Below are positions 19,254 to 30,103 of a DNA stretch of 64,000 nt, piece by piece. The stretch covers positions 1,426,001 to 1,490,000 of the forward strand of contig CP025322.1 in assembly GCA_004014935.1 (NCBI GenBank), given 5' to 3'. The notes beneath the pieces are model-generated. The model did not search any database. It saw nothing but the letters and a program-made list of their open reading frames with translations, and had not been told where the DNA came from. Both the position numbers and the translations under genes were made by a program. Source of the DNA: Saccharomycopsis malanga (taxonomy: Eukaryota; Ascomycota; Saccharomycetes; Ascoideales; Saccharomycopsidaceae). Numbering within the stretch: the stretch's first letter is position 1; every line of letters starts with the position of its first letter.

Positions 19254-22200
19254 ATGGGTGTTCCTGGCCTATGGGATATTATATCAAAAGGGTTTGACAA
19301 AAGGGAGCCATTTGATGTATTTGTTGCAGAGTTCATTAAGAATAATGGGAGAGCATTGAGGATTGCAGTTGATGGTTACGGCTGGATTGTGGAGATCTTA
19401 TCAAGTCTTGGTGTTCAAGGCGCTAACAGTCATTATGTTAATCATTGTGTTTCAATATTCATCAGCAAAATCAAGTTATTATTGAAGTTGTGCATATCTT
19501 TTGTTATTGTCTTCGATGGAAAATACAAGCCCGATATTAAAAGAGATCCAGAGGCGCAGTCAAGAAGTTCAAGTAGAAGTGCTAGTAGAGCTTCTTCATA
19601 TAATGACTATCAACCTGGAACAGCAGTCAATAGAAAAATGGTGACTTATGAAGGTGATTATCTACTTAAGTACATGGAAGTCGTGCGACTTTTGGATGAA
19701 AACCCCCAGCAGGAAGTGGAAGACATGTTAGTAGAGACTTCTGACTTTGGGAAGATAGTCAGAGAGATAAAATATCAATTGAAAATATGGAATATAACAT
19801 ATATCAACAGTCCTGCGGAAGGAGAAGCAGAGTGTGCATTTTTACAGTCTATAGGTGTTGTGGATTATGTAATGAGTAATGATGTAGATTGTCTAGTATT
19901 TGGGGCTTCCAAAATGCTTAGAAATTTCTCGAGATTTATTGAAGATAACCCAGCAAGTGCCCGAGGCTCTTTACATGAAGAAGGATCGAACTGGGTTACC
20001 CCAGTTCATCTAGATCGTGTTAAAGATGTTACAGGGTTTGATAGATGGAGAATGTTGTTCTATGCCCTTTTGAGTGGTTCTGATTATGGATCGGGGATAA
20101 AAAATATGGGATTTAAGAGAGCAGCAGCTATAGCATTGTTAGGGTCTTCAAAAATGCAATTGTTCAAGGAAAAATCGAAAGATGAGAAAGTTGATGACCA
20201 TATAGAGGTACCTGACTTTTCAAGTAACTTGAAGCAAATTTATACGTCATCAGATTTCTTGCTTGATGAAAAGCAGAGACTAAAAAAGTTAGAAGTTTTC
20301 CAAGAACAATTGAAATATTATTTGATGCATCATCCATACAAGTTTTTTCAAAAAAACTTGTCGAAAACGACATTTATCAACACCGTTTCAAAGGAAGGTA
20401 GTTTAAAAGGGTTTCCTTCTGATGAGACCATATTGTCTTTTTATCACCCTATAGTTAATAAAACTAACATCTTTGCTTTCATTAACGGTATGACAAACTA
20501 TACAGACGTTGATACAAAATTCAAGCCTGATGACATTGATCCAAACTTGATAGATCTTACCATTGTTTCCAGTGCAGTACACAATTTGGATTCAATGGTT
20601 AGCAAGGTTAAAATACGAAGAGTGTCAGGAATAAATGATCAACTCAGTTATACTATGAGTGAGAACGTTTACAAATTCACACCATTATCACGAAAATGGA
20701 AATTGGAGTTTATCTACAACAAATTTCAGGATATTGATTATTTCAATTGGTCTAGCAAAAGACTCCAGTATCCAAAATTCGAACTTTTGTATGGAAATTT
20801 GGTACGTAAAAACATGTTCAATAATATTGGGAAAAATACCACTCCAAGAGACTGGATGATTAGAGAGCTTGATCAATGTTATTTAATCTATTTGTTCAAA
20901 CTAAATCAAAATGCCAAGGCGGACGAACTGAAGAAAGAAATATATATTGATAGAAAGAAAACAATGAAATATCCTACAAGACGTAAAAATGTCGAGTTTT
21001 GTCAAAATAATTCTATCCTGTATAGGATAGATTTAGTCAGAATTACATATAATAAAACTCAATTTTTTAATGAAAGTCTCTCACAAGAATCAGAGCAAAC
21101 CAGTCAGTATTCTAAAAGCTCATATATTGCTATCCAGTCGGAATCTGACCTGGAGAATGGCGTGTCCACTACCAGTGAAAATAACGAAGATCCACAAGTT
21201 GGAAACAGAATAAGAAAAGTTCGATCTCGTAGACACCCAGATTTGGTTTCTTGTTGGGCCCCACGAGATATTGTTCATCATTATCTTCCTCAAGTCGTAG
21301 AAGCATTTGAGGAGCATGAGAAAGATTGTCTTTTCACCAAGCAGCTTGAAGGAGTAGAGAAGCGTAAACCACAGACCGCTAAAAAGACAAATTCATGCAT
21401 TCAAAAGACAAAGCTTGATCAATTTTTCAAGTTTACTGATAGAGTAAATGGAAAGACTATTGATGATAGCGAGTTGAACCTGACTATTGGAGTTAAAAAA
21501 CCTTTCAAACGAAATAAATCATTAAGCAGAAAAGGCAGTAAGACCTCGGAAGGAATGCACCAAATCACACTGTTTTTTAAACCAGCGGAAAGCAATAGTA
21601 ATGATAAGAAAGATGCAGACCACTCTAATAAAAATGTCAACTCTGAGCAGCAGAAATATTCAAGTAGACAAGAAAGTTCAAAAAAAGAGGACAATTCAAT
21701 CATATTTTTAAGCCAAAGCTCTACCAAAACATCACAAAAAAATGATGCAAATACTACATTAGTCAAGATTAGTGATGATGAGGAAGATATAACTATAGGC
21801 GTGATACCTTCAAATCATATACTGTTTTTTAGTAAGAAGGAGAGTCAAAAGACTACTCAAGTTACCAGAACAGAAGAAGACGATGAAAATCCAGAATTGG
21901 CCAGTATACTTGATGGGATGAATTCAGGAATTCAATTTTTTGCCGATATAAAGAGCTTTGGGCTGGCAAATGAGGATTTTCCAGGGGAAGACTCATGGGT
22001 CAAAAGTAAATTGTTTGATGATCCAATTGACATACCCGGCGAGTCTTCAACTCCAGCCCACATCAGCCAAATCAAAGAAAAACCAAAGCAATCAGATAAT
22101 ATTTTTGCTGAAAAGGTCTCATTAGAAACCATAGAGAGGAAAAGTCGGAAAAGAATTAGAAAAACCAATAGCAATTATTCACGGGAACTGGGATGGTCTG

Positions 22201-22649
22201 AGGGCGAATTTACAGATGAAGGATTTTCATCCGATATGGAAGAATACGAAGTGTTAATGGAACGTATATCTCCGACAAAAAAACAAAAGAAGAATGACAC
22301 TTTGGGGTTTGGTGTGGTTGAAACACCGGTTAAGCATGCTAATGTAATTATTGTTGATTCTGAAGAAGATGACAAAAGTACTCCTATGCAAAGCCCAAAC
22401 AAGAAAAAAAAATATTACCACACAGTAACCAACAGCGATGTTAATGAAGACGTTAATGATAGCTTACAAATTGTGGGGGAAACATCTGCTATTACGAAAA
22501 AAGTGGAGCCACCAAAGTTTACAAAAGCCTCATTAAATGAAAAGGCTACACCAATACTGACGCCTGAACGAAAATTGAAAAAAACACTTTCAGGAAGCGC
22601 AATACTATCGAAAATGATGGAAAGCGACCTGAGCAGCGATGACAATTGA
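19254..22649 (+). CDS. YEN1: Holliday junction resolvase Yen1 (GEN1/XPG family)
   Basis: A 1131-residue structure-specific nuclease starting MGVPGLWDII, the XPG N-terminal motif. Active-site acids visible: Asp40 (VDGYGW), Glu191 and Glu193 (EGEAEC), Asp210 and Asp212 (NDVDCLVFG). LSGSDYGSGIKNMGFKRA (from about residue 275) is the helix-two-turn-helix entry. A chromodomain-like segment follows (about 460-570). LVSCWAPRDIVHHYLPQVV at 663-681 matches a conserved Yen1 segment. The C-terminal 400 residues are acidic and Ser/Lys-rich with basic patches (RKSRKRIRK), as in Cdk1-regulated S. cerevisiae Yen1 (759 residues). An Arg-Ser-rich insert (about 102-118) interrupts the nuclease domain. The ATG at 19254 is the first in frame. 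The extra length lies in the tail. Confidence 0.9.
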   Translation: MGVPGLWDIISKGFDKREPFDVFVAEFIKNNGRALRIAVDGYGWIVEILSSLGVQGANSHYVNHCVSIFISKIKLLLKLCISFVIVFDGKYKPDIKRDPEAQSRSSSRSASRASSYNDYQPGTAVNRKMVTYEGDYLLKYMEVVRLLDENPQQEVEDMLVETSDFGKIVREIKYQLKIWNITYINSPAEGEAECAFLQSIGVVDYVMSNDVDCLVFGASKMLRNFSRFIEDNPASARGSLHEEGSNWVTPVHLDRVKDVTGFDRWRMLFYALLSGSDYGSGIKNMGFKRAAAIALLGSSKMQLFKEKSKDEKVDDHIEVPDFSSNLKQIYTSSDFLLDEKQRLKKLEVFQEQLKYYLMHHPYKFFQKNLSKTTFINTVSKEGSLKGFPSDETILSFYHPIVNKTNIFAFINGMTNYTDVDTKFKPDDIDPNLIDLTIVSSAVHNLDSMVSKVKIRRVSGINDQLSYTMSENVYKFTPLSRKWKLEFIYNKFQDIDYFNWSSKRLQYPKFELLYGNLVRKNMFNNIGKNTTPRDWMIRELDQCYLIYLFKLNQNAKADELKKEIYIDRKKTMKYPTRRKNVEFCQNNSILYRIDLVRITYNKTQFFNESLSQESEQTSQYSKSSYIAIQSESDLENGVSTTSENNEDPQVGNRIRKVRSRRHPDLVSCWAPRDIVHHYLPQVVEAFEEHEKDCLFTKQLEGVEKRKPQTAKKTNSCIQKTKLDQFFKFTDRVNGKTIDDSELNLTIGVKKPFKRNKSLSRKGSKTSEGMHQITLFFKPAESNSNDKKDADHSNKNVNSEQQKYSSRQESSKKEDNSIIFLSQSSTKTSQKNDANTTLVKISDDEEDITIGVIPSNHILFFSKKESQKTTQVTRTEEDDENPELASILDGMNSGIQFFADIKSFGLANEDFPGEDSWVKSKLFDDPIDIPGESSTPAHISQIKEKPKQSDNIFAEKVSLETIERKSRKRIRKTNSNYSRELGWSEGEFTDEGFSSDMEEYEVLMERISPTKKQKKNDTLGFGVVETPVKHANVIIVDSEEDDKSTPMQSPNKKKKYYHTVTNSDVNEDVNDSLQIVGETSAITKKVEPPKFTKASLNEKATPILTPERKLKKTLSGSAILSKMMESDLSSDDN

Positions 22650-22963
22650 TTATTAGCGCCACAACTGCCAATAGATTGCTTCTGATAAATTGAGGCTAAT
22701 TTGACTGATCTAAAGTGACTATAGAGAGCAACAGCATTGATTAGCGAATGTTTCAGATGGTGTCATAGGGAGGGTAAGCGGAGTGGGAGCCTCGAGAAGG
22801 CGTTATCTCATCATCACCGTCTATCTATCTCTTTCTGTTCTTCTTCTTTCACTTCTTCTTTTTTTTTTCTTTATCATATATAAATTTTACAATCTCACAA
22901 TTGTTCAATATTAAACGTTACTATCTACGACCTTTTGCTACTACTCGTCTATTCAATTCCACA
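22650..22963. other. YEN1 3' flank and PBI2 promoter
   Basis: A 314-bp gap between tandem genes. A pyrimidine-rich tract (TCTTTCTG...TTTTCTTT, about 22825-22875) precedes the PBI2 ATG by about 90 bp and probably marks its core promoter. Confidence 0.5.
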
Positions 22964-23447
22964 ATGAGCGCCTCCACTGAAAACGCCAAAAGTTACATTG
23001 TATGTACCCCCATTGTTGATTTGACATGTTGCCACTCAATTTCTCAACTTTGTTGCCAACAATTCATCTATATTTCCCGTACCATACGGTAATAGTAAAT
23101 TACTAACACACTGTTCTCCAGGTGTCTGTCCATAATGACACCTCCGATGACAGATTCAAAACGTATGTATAAACAAGGCGCTTCCCAGGTTGCTATTTGT
23201 TGATTTGATTTACACCCCCTTTTGCTCGCGATATTGCGCTTGTCCGGGGTGTGTAGTATAGCTCAAGTTACTGACAGTTTTACATAGTATCAAGGAAGAA
23301 GTCACCAAATTAGGTGGAAATATTACCAATGAGTTTGAGATTATTAAGGCATTCTCTGTCAAGTTGCCAGACTTTCATGTTGCTAGCATTAGCAAATTCC
23401 CTGAAGTTACTTCTGTTGAAGAAGACAAGGAAGTCCACACTTTATAA
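22964..23447 (+). CDS. PBI2: Proteinase B inhibitor Pbi2 (I9 inhibitor family), three exons
   Basis: Spliced coding exons are 22964-22999, 23122-23162 and 23288-23447, giving 78 residues. Intron 1 (23000-23121) has GTATGT, a TACTAAC branch site at 23101 and ends CAG. Intron 2 (23163-23287) has GTATGT, branch site TACTGAC and ends TAG. The joined protein contains FKTIKEEVTKLGGNI and ends VEEDKEVHTL, very close to S. cerevisiae Pbi2 (75 residues, ending VEEDKEVHTN). That C-terminal tail inhibits vacuolar proteinase B; Pbi2 with thioredoxin also acts in vacuole fusion (LMA1). S. cerevisiae PBI2 has no introns. Frame and family match together make the splicing model strong. Confidence 0.92.
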
Positions 23448-23617
23448 GCATGCTGCTAGAATCAAAAGTTGAATTGCAATTTTAATTTTTTGCATTTACA
23501 GTTGGTTATATAGAGTCCAATTTATCAAAGTTTTGTTGTGAACATAGTACAATTTGTAAAAATAGTAATAATTCAACATTCTATATTAATCTATACATAC
23601 AACTAAAAATGTAATGT

Positions 23618-24826
23618 TTAGTTTTCCCATTTCAAATTCTGTAAAAACTTGCTTGACTCATCTGTGATTACCAACAGGTTATCTATATGTTTCAAACCTT
23701 GGACTGTTTTGCTATGAACTAATTTTAATGCTGTAATCCCTAAACAGGCATGGTATGCATCTGGCATTTCGTCATGTATTTTACTGAAACCGCCTATTAG
23801 AAGGTTCTGAGTGCCTTTGAGCAAATAATACTCCATTGCTGGCACATGAATAATATGTTCTTTCCCTAAAAGTGCTAATGAACCCACTACCCAAAACGCA
23901 TAGCATGTATCAGCATATTTGTTTTCTCTACCATTTAGGCCCCCTAAATCATCAAAACTGTAAAGATCATTTTGTTCAAACTCCTCCTGATTATACTTGT
24001 TAAACCATATCTGCCGTTCTGAAAGCCATTGTATTGTCGGACCAAACTTGTCAATAATTTCTGTCTCGCTATGTGGTATTCTTTCAATAAGTTTGAGAGC
24101 AGCTAGTCCACAAAATGTATAACCAGCATGGGCTTCTTCACCAGGACATCCTCCAAAACCCCCATTGTAACTAAGGCATTTCATGATATATGCTTCGAGA
24201 CGATCAACATGTATGTCGTATTTTTCTCTCTCCTCGTCGGTGGCCTTATCCATCTGAAGCATCTTTCTTATGGAACTGGCTATAAGACATATTCTCAAGT
24301 CATGTTCCCCATAGGGCTTCCCAGCAACATCGAGAATCGACGTAAATGCCCCATTAGGTAACTGGCACTTTTTTACATAACTCATTATCCTGAAACGGTC
24401 TACCCTGTGTATCATAGAATTGTCTTTCATGGTAGCTAAAATGCATAGCCCGAAATAGGTTGCTGGCAAACAGGCAGGATCATAACTATTTTCGGAACTT
24501 TCAAGTTTTAAATCATGGGTAAGTGACCCTCTGAAGCCATCTTTGTTATAATGAGAATATATCCAGTCCAACGTCGCCTGGCGTTGCTCATCTGACTTGT
24601 GTACTACAGAATCGCTGTTGTTCAACATGTCCAACGCAAGAAGTCCAAAGTGCACAAGGGCCATCTTATTAGAATCCTGAGACTGGATCCTCGTAGGAAG
24701 CACATTCAAACACATTTGGAAATACTTGACATGTCGTTTCTCGGCAAACTCCATCTTTCGATGCCGAGCCCTCTCATAGTCCAGATCACTGTAATATTCA
24801 GAGAAAGTTTTAGGTAGCTGCTCCAT
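23618..24826 (-). CDS. CDC43: Geranylgeranyltransferase type I beta subunit Cdc43
   Basis: A 402-residue prenyltransferase beta subunit (376 in S. cerevisiae). With Ram2 it attaches geranylgeranyl to CaaL proteins such as Rho1 and Cdc42. The alpha-alpha barrel repeats carry the glycine-rich signatures GGFGGCPGEEAHAGYTFCG and GGLNGRENKYADTCYAFW. The zinc ligands should be the Asp and Cys of ADTCYAFW and the His of DAYHACLG near the C-terminus. The start MEQLPKTFSEY is the first ATG. The gene converges with PBI2, 170 bp between stops. A target of its enzyme, CDC42, lies 24 kb away in this window. Confidence 0.93.
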   Translation of the reverse strand: MEQLPKTFSEYYSDLDYERARHRKMEFAEKRHVKYFQMCLNVLPTRIQSQDSNKMALVHFGLLALDMLNNSDSVVHKSDEQRQATLDWIYSHYNKDGFRGSLTHDLKLESSENSYDPACLPATYFGLCILATMKDNSMIHRVDRFRIMSYVKKCQLPNGAFTSILDVAGKPYGEHDLRICLIASSIRKMLQMDKATDEEREKYDIHVDRLEAYIMKCLSYNGGFGGCPGEEAHAGYTFCGLAALKLIERIPHSETEIIDKFGPTIQWLSERQIWFNKYNQEEFEQNDLYSFDDLGGLNGRENKYADTCYAFWVVGSLALLGKEHIIHVPAMEYYLLKGTQNLLIGGFSKIHDEMPDAYHACLGITALKLVHSKTVQGLKHIDNLLVITDESSKFLQNLKWEN

Positions 24827-26256
24827 AGCTTAGATCTGAATATTATAAAACACAGTTCTCAGGCAGAAATCTATAGCTAAAGCATACAGAGAATTACACT
24901 ACTAATTGTAAATGTTTTGTCAACTAGAATATACTTCTCATGTTCAAGATCGTCTCGGATACAGACAGACTCATGAAAAAATAGCGTGTTCATAAGACAT
25001 GTACCGAACGGCTGGTCCTGTCAGTGTCTGTATATGTTGAAACCTATAACCATGTTTGATTGTCTTTCTAGTACCCAATTGAGTGTTCGGAAATATAAAG
25101 TATTGAGATTTCATTATAATAATTTAATTTTGATCAAGCTTGACTCGAAAATTGTAGGGACATGGTATCAAATGCTAACATTTACCATGAAGTACACACC
25201 AAATAAGCATGTATGGTTTTTTATATTAGCACAAGCGAAAATCATTTATAATTCTAAGTTGTAATCTGTAATATTCACAAAAACTTCATTAATGTATATA
25301 TATATATTTTCATAATGAAAATCAGCTGTTTTCAGAGTCTCACATAAGTTGTGACATCTAGCTACCATGCATTGCACTTGAAGTTTTTCATCATAGTATG
25401 CGAGTAAGGGGGTATAGGAGTAGATGATTAGAGTCTAAGAAGATTAATTCCATAGTTGATTTGTACACAGGGCCAATATTATCAGCAATATTATTATAAT
25501 ATGTCAATTATATTATTCTCTTGACATTCTTTACTCAATTTGATAACTACGGCGGTATACAACTCTGTTTTTACCTTTCATTTTAGGCATCTATTTCCAG
25601 CCCTCCAATTCTTCAAGTCAGTGTGTTGGAAGTAATTGGTGTATAGTACTAATTCTAAGTGCTACATAGATAATTCAACTCGCTACGTTTCTTTGAAAAA
25701 CTATATCCCTTTTTTTCGTCTATATCCTAATAGTACGCTTAGGAAAACTATATTGCAGTTTAAGACTTGACCTAGCTCATCATATTGAGAAAATTTTTAA
25801 ATTATCTTCAAACAAATGATAAACCAAAAATCAGACTTGCTTCAGTATGGCAATGCAATTATACTATATACTACTACACTCTACAGTCTTAGTAATATTT
25901 AATGGTAAACGGTTTCCCCTAGAAACCCCCACCATGAGTACTCCCGGGTAATATGCAGAGTGCGCGTAACAAGTGTAGAACGAAGAGAAAAAACAACAGA
26001 AAAACATACGAAATATGAGGGAAAAGCTTCTATTTTCATAAATATAAGGGAAAAACACACAGACCGGCGTTGTTTAGATCAAGAATATTTTATAAAGGAC
26101 ACACTTAGCTCATCGAACCAAATACCACTGTTAAGGAAAGAGTCTTTAGTGAGGTGTCAATTGAGTGATTGATTAACTTGCCAGTGTCATTTTCAGTTGT
26201 TTAGCAGCGCTCGCACAACTATATTAAAAACATACATATATATAGAAGAGGCAACC
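24827..26256. other. Divergent promoter region of CDC43 and CRM1
   Basis: A 1.43-kb AT-rich stretch between divergent genes. About 300 bp before CRM1 is a short C-rich element (CCCCTAGAAACCCCC, about 25916-25930). The leader also contains in-frame TTG codons upstream of the CRM1 ATG but no in-frame ATG. No other gene was recognised. Confidence 0.5.
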
Positions 26257-29200
26257 ATGGAGGGGATCCTTGATTTTTCCAAAGAATTTGACGTGGAGCT
26301 TCTTGATCGTGTTGTCAATGTGTTTTATGAAGGATCAGGGCCTGAGCGGCAAACTGCGCAGCAAGTACTTACAGCATTTCAAGAGCATCCTGACTCCTGG
26401 CAACGGGCAGGTCAGATTTTGGAGTCGTCCAAGGCATCCCAGACCAAGTACATTGCGTTGTCGATTTTAGACAAATTGATTCAATCACGTTGGAAGCTAT
26501 TACCAGAAGAACAGAGATTAGGTATTAGAAACTTTATTGTTAATATGATTATTGCTCTTTGTGATGATGACACTCAATTTGTCAGTCAAAAGTCATTAAT
26601 TAACAAGTGTGATTTGACATTGGTTCAAATCTTGAAGAAGGATTGGCCTGATAATTGGCCCAACTTTATTCCAGAATTGGTCGCTTCATCCAGAGCTGGT
26701 TTCAATGTTTGTGAAAACAATATGATTATTTTAAAGTTGTTGTCAGAGGAGATTTTTGATTATTCCAGCGAACGTATGACACAAGCAAAGACAAAGAATT
26801 TGAAAATCACCTTGTCTAGTGAGTTTCAAGAAATTTTCAAGTTATGTTTCGAAGTTTTAGACAAGGCCAGTAAACCGTCTCTTCTTGCTGCCACTTTGAA
26901 TTGTTTGCTTAGATATCTCCATTGGATTCCCTTGGGTTATATATTTGAAACCAACTTATTGGACATACTTAGTTTGAAGTTTTTACAGTCCGAAAGTACC
27001 AGATCTTTAGCCATCAAATGTCTTACTGAAGTTGCTTCTTTAAATGCGGAAAGCTACAATGACAAGTTTTTCCTGTTCTTCAAAAACTCCTTGGAACAAG
27101 TCAACTCTATTGTACCCTTGGGAACCGATTTAAGAAGCTCTTATGCTAATGCAGGGTCTTATGATCAAGCGTTCTTACAAGACTTGGCGATGTACTTGAG
27201 TACCTTTTTAGGCAATCATTATCTTCTTTTGGAGCAAAATGATAACTATAAACCTATTTTGCTAACGGCAAATGAGTATTTGGTGCAACTTTCCAGAATT
27301 GAAGAGAGAGAATTATTTAAAACTTGTCTAGATTATTGGATCAAATTAGTATCTAGCTTGTTTTTGGAGGTCCAGAAATTACCTCAAACAGAATTGAGCC
27401 CCTTGTTACAATTGGGTTACGGCCATACCTTCAATGCATCTGCCGGTGCGCCTAATCCTCAACTTTTGGAAAAGTTTCCGTTGCGGAAACATATTTATTC
27501 AGACGTGTTATCCAAGTTACGGTTAGTAGTGATCGAATCTATGGTGAGACCGGAAGAAGTGTTGGTTGTTGAGAACGATGAAGGTGAAATTGTGAGAGAG
27601 TTTGTTAAGGAAAGTGATACAATTACGTTATATAAATCAATGAGAGAATTGTTGGTTTACTTGACTCATTTGGATGTTCTTGACACTGAACAGATAATGA
27701 GCGACAAACTTGCGAAACAAATCGATGGGTCCGAATGGTCTTGGCATAATATTAATACATTATGTTGGGCCATTGGATCTATATCTGGTACAATGAGCGA
27801 GGATATGGAGAAACGGTTCTTAGTGACTGTCATAAAGGATTTGCTTGCTTTGACTGACATGAAAAGAGGCAAAGATAATAAGGCAGTTGTTGCATCAAAC
27901 ATTATGTATATCGTTGGCCAATACCCTCGGTTTTTGAAAGCACATTGGAAGTTTTTGAAGACAGTGGTAAACAAGTTGTTTGAATTCATGCACGAAACTC
28001 ATGAGGGTGTTCAAGATATGGCATGTGACACTTTTATAAAGATCACTACAAAATGTAAGAAACACTTCGTGTTGACTCAAGCTGGTGAAACCGAACCGTT
28101 TATTGACGAAATCATTAGAACAATACAATTGATTACAGAGGATTTGCAGCCCCAACAACTTCATACCTTTTACGAGGCATGTGGTATCATAATAAGCGCC
28201 CAGCCTGCAGTGTCTAGTAGAGACAAGTTGCTTGGTGACTTGATGCATTTGCCTAACATTGCTTGGGGTGCTATCATGGAACAAGCCACTAATGATCCAG
28301 AGCTTTTGTCAAACTCAGAAACTGTTAAAATTATTGCCAACATCATTAAAACTAATTTGGCGGTCTGTAAGTCATTAGGCCCAGGCTTCTACTCACAATT
28401 GGGCATGATTTACATTGACATGTTGTCGTTGTACCGGGCTACTAGTAGCTTGATCTCAAATACTGTGGCCAAGGAAGGCGAAATTGCCACCAAGACACCA
28501 AAGGTGCGCGGTTTGAGAACTATCAAGAAGGAGATCTTACATTTGGTCGAGACATACATATCCAGTGCCGACAATTTGGGTGTCGTAGTCAAGGACTTAG
28601 TTCAACCATTGTTGAGTGCTGTATTGGACGATTATAGAACCAATGTTCCAGATGCCAGAGATGCAGAGGTTTTGAATTGTATGAGAACTGTCGTAGACAA
28701 GGTAGGCCATGTGATCGGCGACGGCGTCATTTTGATATTGCAAAATGTGTTTGAATGTACGTTGGACATGATCAACAAAGATTTCACCAATTACCCAGAA
28801 CATCGTGTGGAGTTCTACAAGTTGCTCCAGGTGATCAATGCAAAGGCGTTTACAGCGTTGTTGAACCTTTCTGGCGACGCATTCAAACAGTTGGTTGATG
28901 CCATCTTGTGGGCTTTCAAACACAATAACAGAGACGTTGAAAACTCCGGTTTGACATTAGCTGTGGAACTTTTGCGGAATGTGGAGCAATTGGGACAAAC
29001 CCCATTCACGACCGCATTCTATCAAAACTTCTACTTTTCTATTCTTTCGGATACGTTTTACGTCATCACAGACAGCGACCATAAGGCCGGCTTCCGTTTA
29101 CAGTCACAGCTTTTGGCAAAAATGATTGAGTTGGTCGAGGCCGACAAAATCAAAGTGCCTCTTTACACCGAAGCCGAAGTGCCCGCTGGAACAGCTAACT

Positions 29201-29496
29201 CCATCTATTTGAAACAATATACCGCAAATATGTTGATTAATGCCTTCCCCCAGTTGCAGCAGCAACAGGTGGAAACCTTTATTCTCGCCTTGTTCAAACA
29301 ACACAGCGACTTGAACAAGTTCAAGGGCACCTTACGAGACTTCTTGGTCCAGATTAAGGAGTACGGCGGCGATGCCACTGACTACTTGTTTTTGGAGGAC
29401 AAGGAAAACGAGTTGGCCGAACGCCAGAAACTCGAAAAGGAAAAGGCTATGAAGGTTGGTGGTTTGTTGAAACCTTCCGAAATGGAAGACGATTAA
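26257..29496 (+). CDS. CRM1: Exportin-1 (Crm1/Xpo1), nuclear export receptor
   Basis: A 1079-residue karyopherin (1084 in S. cerevisiae). It binds leucine-rich export signals with RanGTP and carries cargo out of the nucleus. The start MEGILDFS is conserved, so I choose ATG 26257 although the frame opens 20 codons earlier from a TTG. The cargo-groove helices are highly conserved ([11 protein letters not shown] and [11 protein letters not shown] from about 535). The acidic HEAT-9 loop is seen in [19 protein letters not shown] (about 430-450). The C-terminal tail is [10 protein letters not shown]. Thr533 stands where human CRM1 has Cys528, the leptomycin B target. The gene has a single CTG codon (residue 273). 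It is intact. Confidence 0.97.
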   Translation: MEGILDFSKEFDVELLDRVVNVFYEGSGPERQTAQQVLTAFQEHPDSWQRAGQILESSKASQTKYIALSILDKLIQSRWKLLPEEQRLGIRNFIVNMIIALCDDDTQFVSQKSLINKCDLTLVQILKKDWPDNWPNFIPELVASSRAGFNVCENNMIILKLLSEEIFDYSSERMTQAKTKNLKITLSSEFQEIFKLCFEVLDKASKPSLLAATLNCLLRYLHWIPLGYIFETNLLDILSLKFLQSESTRSLAIKCLTEVASLNAESYNDKFFLFFKNSLEQVNSIVPLGTDLRSSYANAGSYDQAFLQDLAMYLSTFLGNHYLLLEQNDNYKPILLTANEYLVQLSRIEERELFKTCLDYWIKLVSSLFLEVQKLPQTELSPLLQLGYGHTFNASAGAPNPQLLEKFPLRKHIYSDVLSKLRLVVIESMVRPEEVLVVENDEGEIVREFVKESDTITLYKSMRELLVYLTHLDVLDTEQIMSDKLAKQIDGSEWSWHNINTLCWAIGSISGTMSEDMEKRFLVTVIKDLLALTDMKRGKDNKAVVASNIMYIVGQYPRFLKAHWKFLKTVVNKLFEFMHETHEGVQDMACDTFIKITTKCKKHFVLTQAGETEPFIDEIIRTIQLITEDLQPQQLHTFYEACGIIISAQPAVSSRDKLLGDLMHLPNIAWGAIMEQATNDPELLSNSETVKIIANIIKTNLAVCKSLGPGFYSQLGMIYIDMLSLYRATSSLISNTVAKEGEIATKTPKVRGLRTIKKEILHLVETYISSADNLGVVVKDLVQPLLSAVLDDYRTNVPDARDAEVLNCMRTVVDKVGHVIGDGVILILQNVFECTLDMINKDFTNYPEHRVEFYKLLQVINAKAFTALLNLSGDAFKQLVDAILWAFKHNNRDVENSGLTLAVELLRNVEQLGQTPFTTAFYQNFYFSILSDTFYVITDSDHKAGFRLQSQLLAKMIELVEADKIKVPLYTEAEVPAGTANSIYLKQYTANMLINAFPQLQQQQVETFILALFKQHSDLNKFKGTLRDFLVQIKEYGGDATDYLFLEDKENELAERQKLEKEKAMKVGGLLKPSEMEDD

Positions 29497-30103
29497 ACCA
29501 TCCCGGTGTGTTACTCTTCTTTTCTATATAATTTCTATATATATTGTACATTTGTTCTACATACCGTGATTTTCTAATTACTATCTCTGCCTTCCTCCTT
29601 CTAAAATTATATAGATATTTAGAACACCAGTGTAATCTACGTGTTTTCATCATATCATAAATTTCTGTTTACTGTTTACTATTTACTGTTTAGGTTTTTT
29701 TGTTGTTGTTTACACAACGCACGAATAATGTGATGCACGCAGTTGGATACGTAAATATACATGATTATACGTGCACATGCAGGCTGATCCCAGCAGAAGT
29801 CATAGACATTTCCCAGCAGAAGTTTAGATCAGTGGGACCAACAAGTCATTAGTGCTAGTATCGGTTAGGGAGTGTCTTTGATTTTTGGAGTGTATGTTTC
29901 TATCAAAAAAAAAAAATATCCAAGTTCTCCCTTGTTGTTTTGTTTTACTGATCTTTGTTGTGTTCACGGTTGTCTTCTAGAATATTGTACACTCATTTCC
30001 AAGGTATTCAAATTTTCACATTGGTCTTTAATATCGTATTGAAATCATTCGTCGATTCTGATCCAAATTGGCTGAAAGGATCTGGCATTTTGCCAAGTAA
30101 GCT
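29497..30103. other. CRM1 3' flank and promoter of the 30.1-kb gene
   Basis: A 607-bp gap between tandem genes. It holds an imperfect tandem stretch of TTTACTGTTTACTATTTACTG type (about 29667-29691), a direct repeat CCCAGCAGAAGT (near 29790 and 29813) and a 12-base A-run near 29906. No gene is seen. Confidence 0.5.

Noticed and set aside
19975-20005. B-box-like GGATCGAAC on the minus strand within YEN1
   Set aside because: It lies inside conserved coding sequence and has no A-box or acceptor stem partner.
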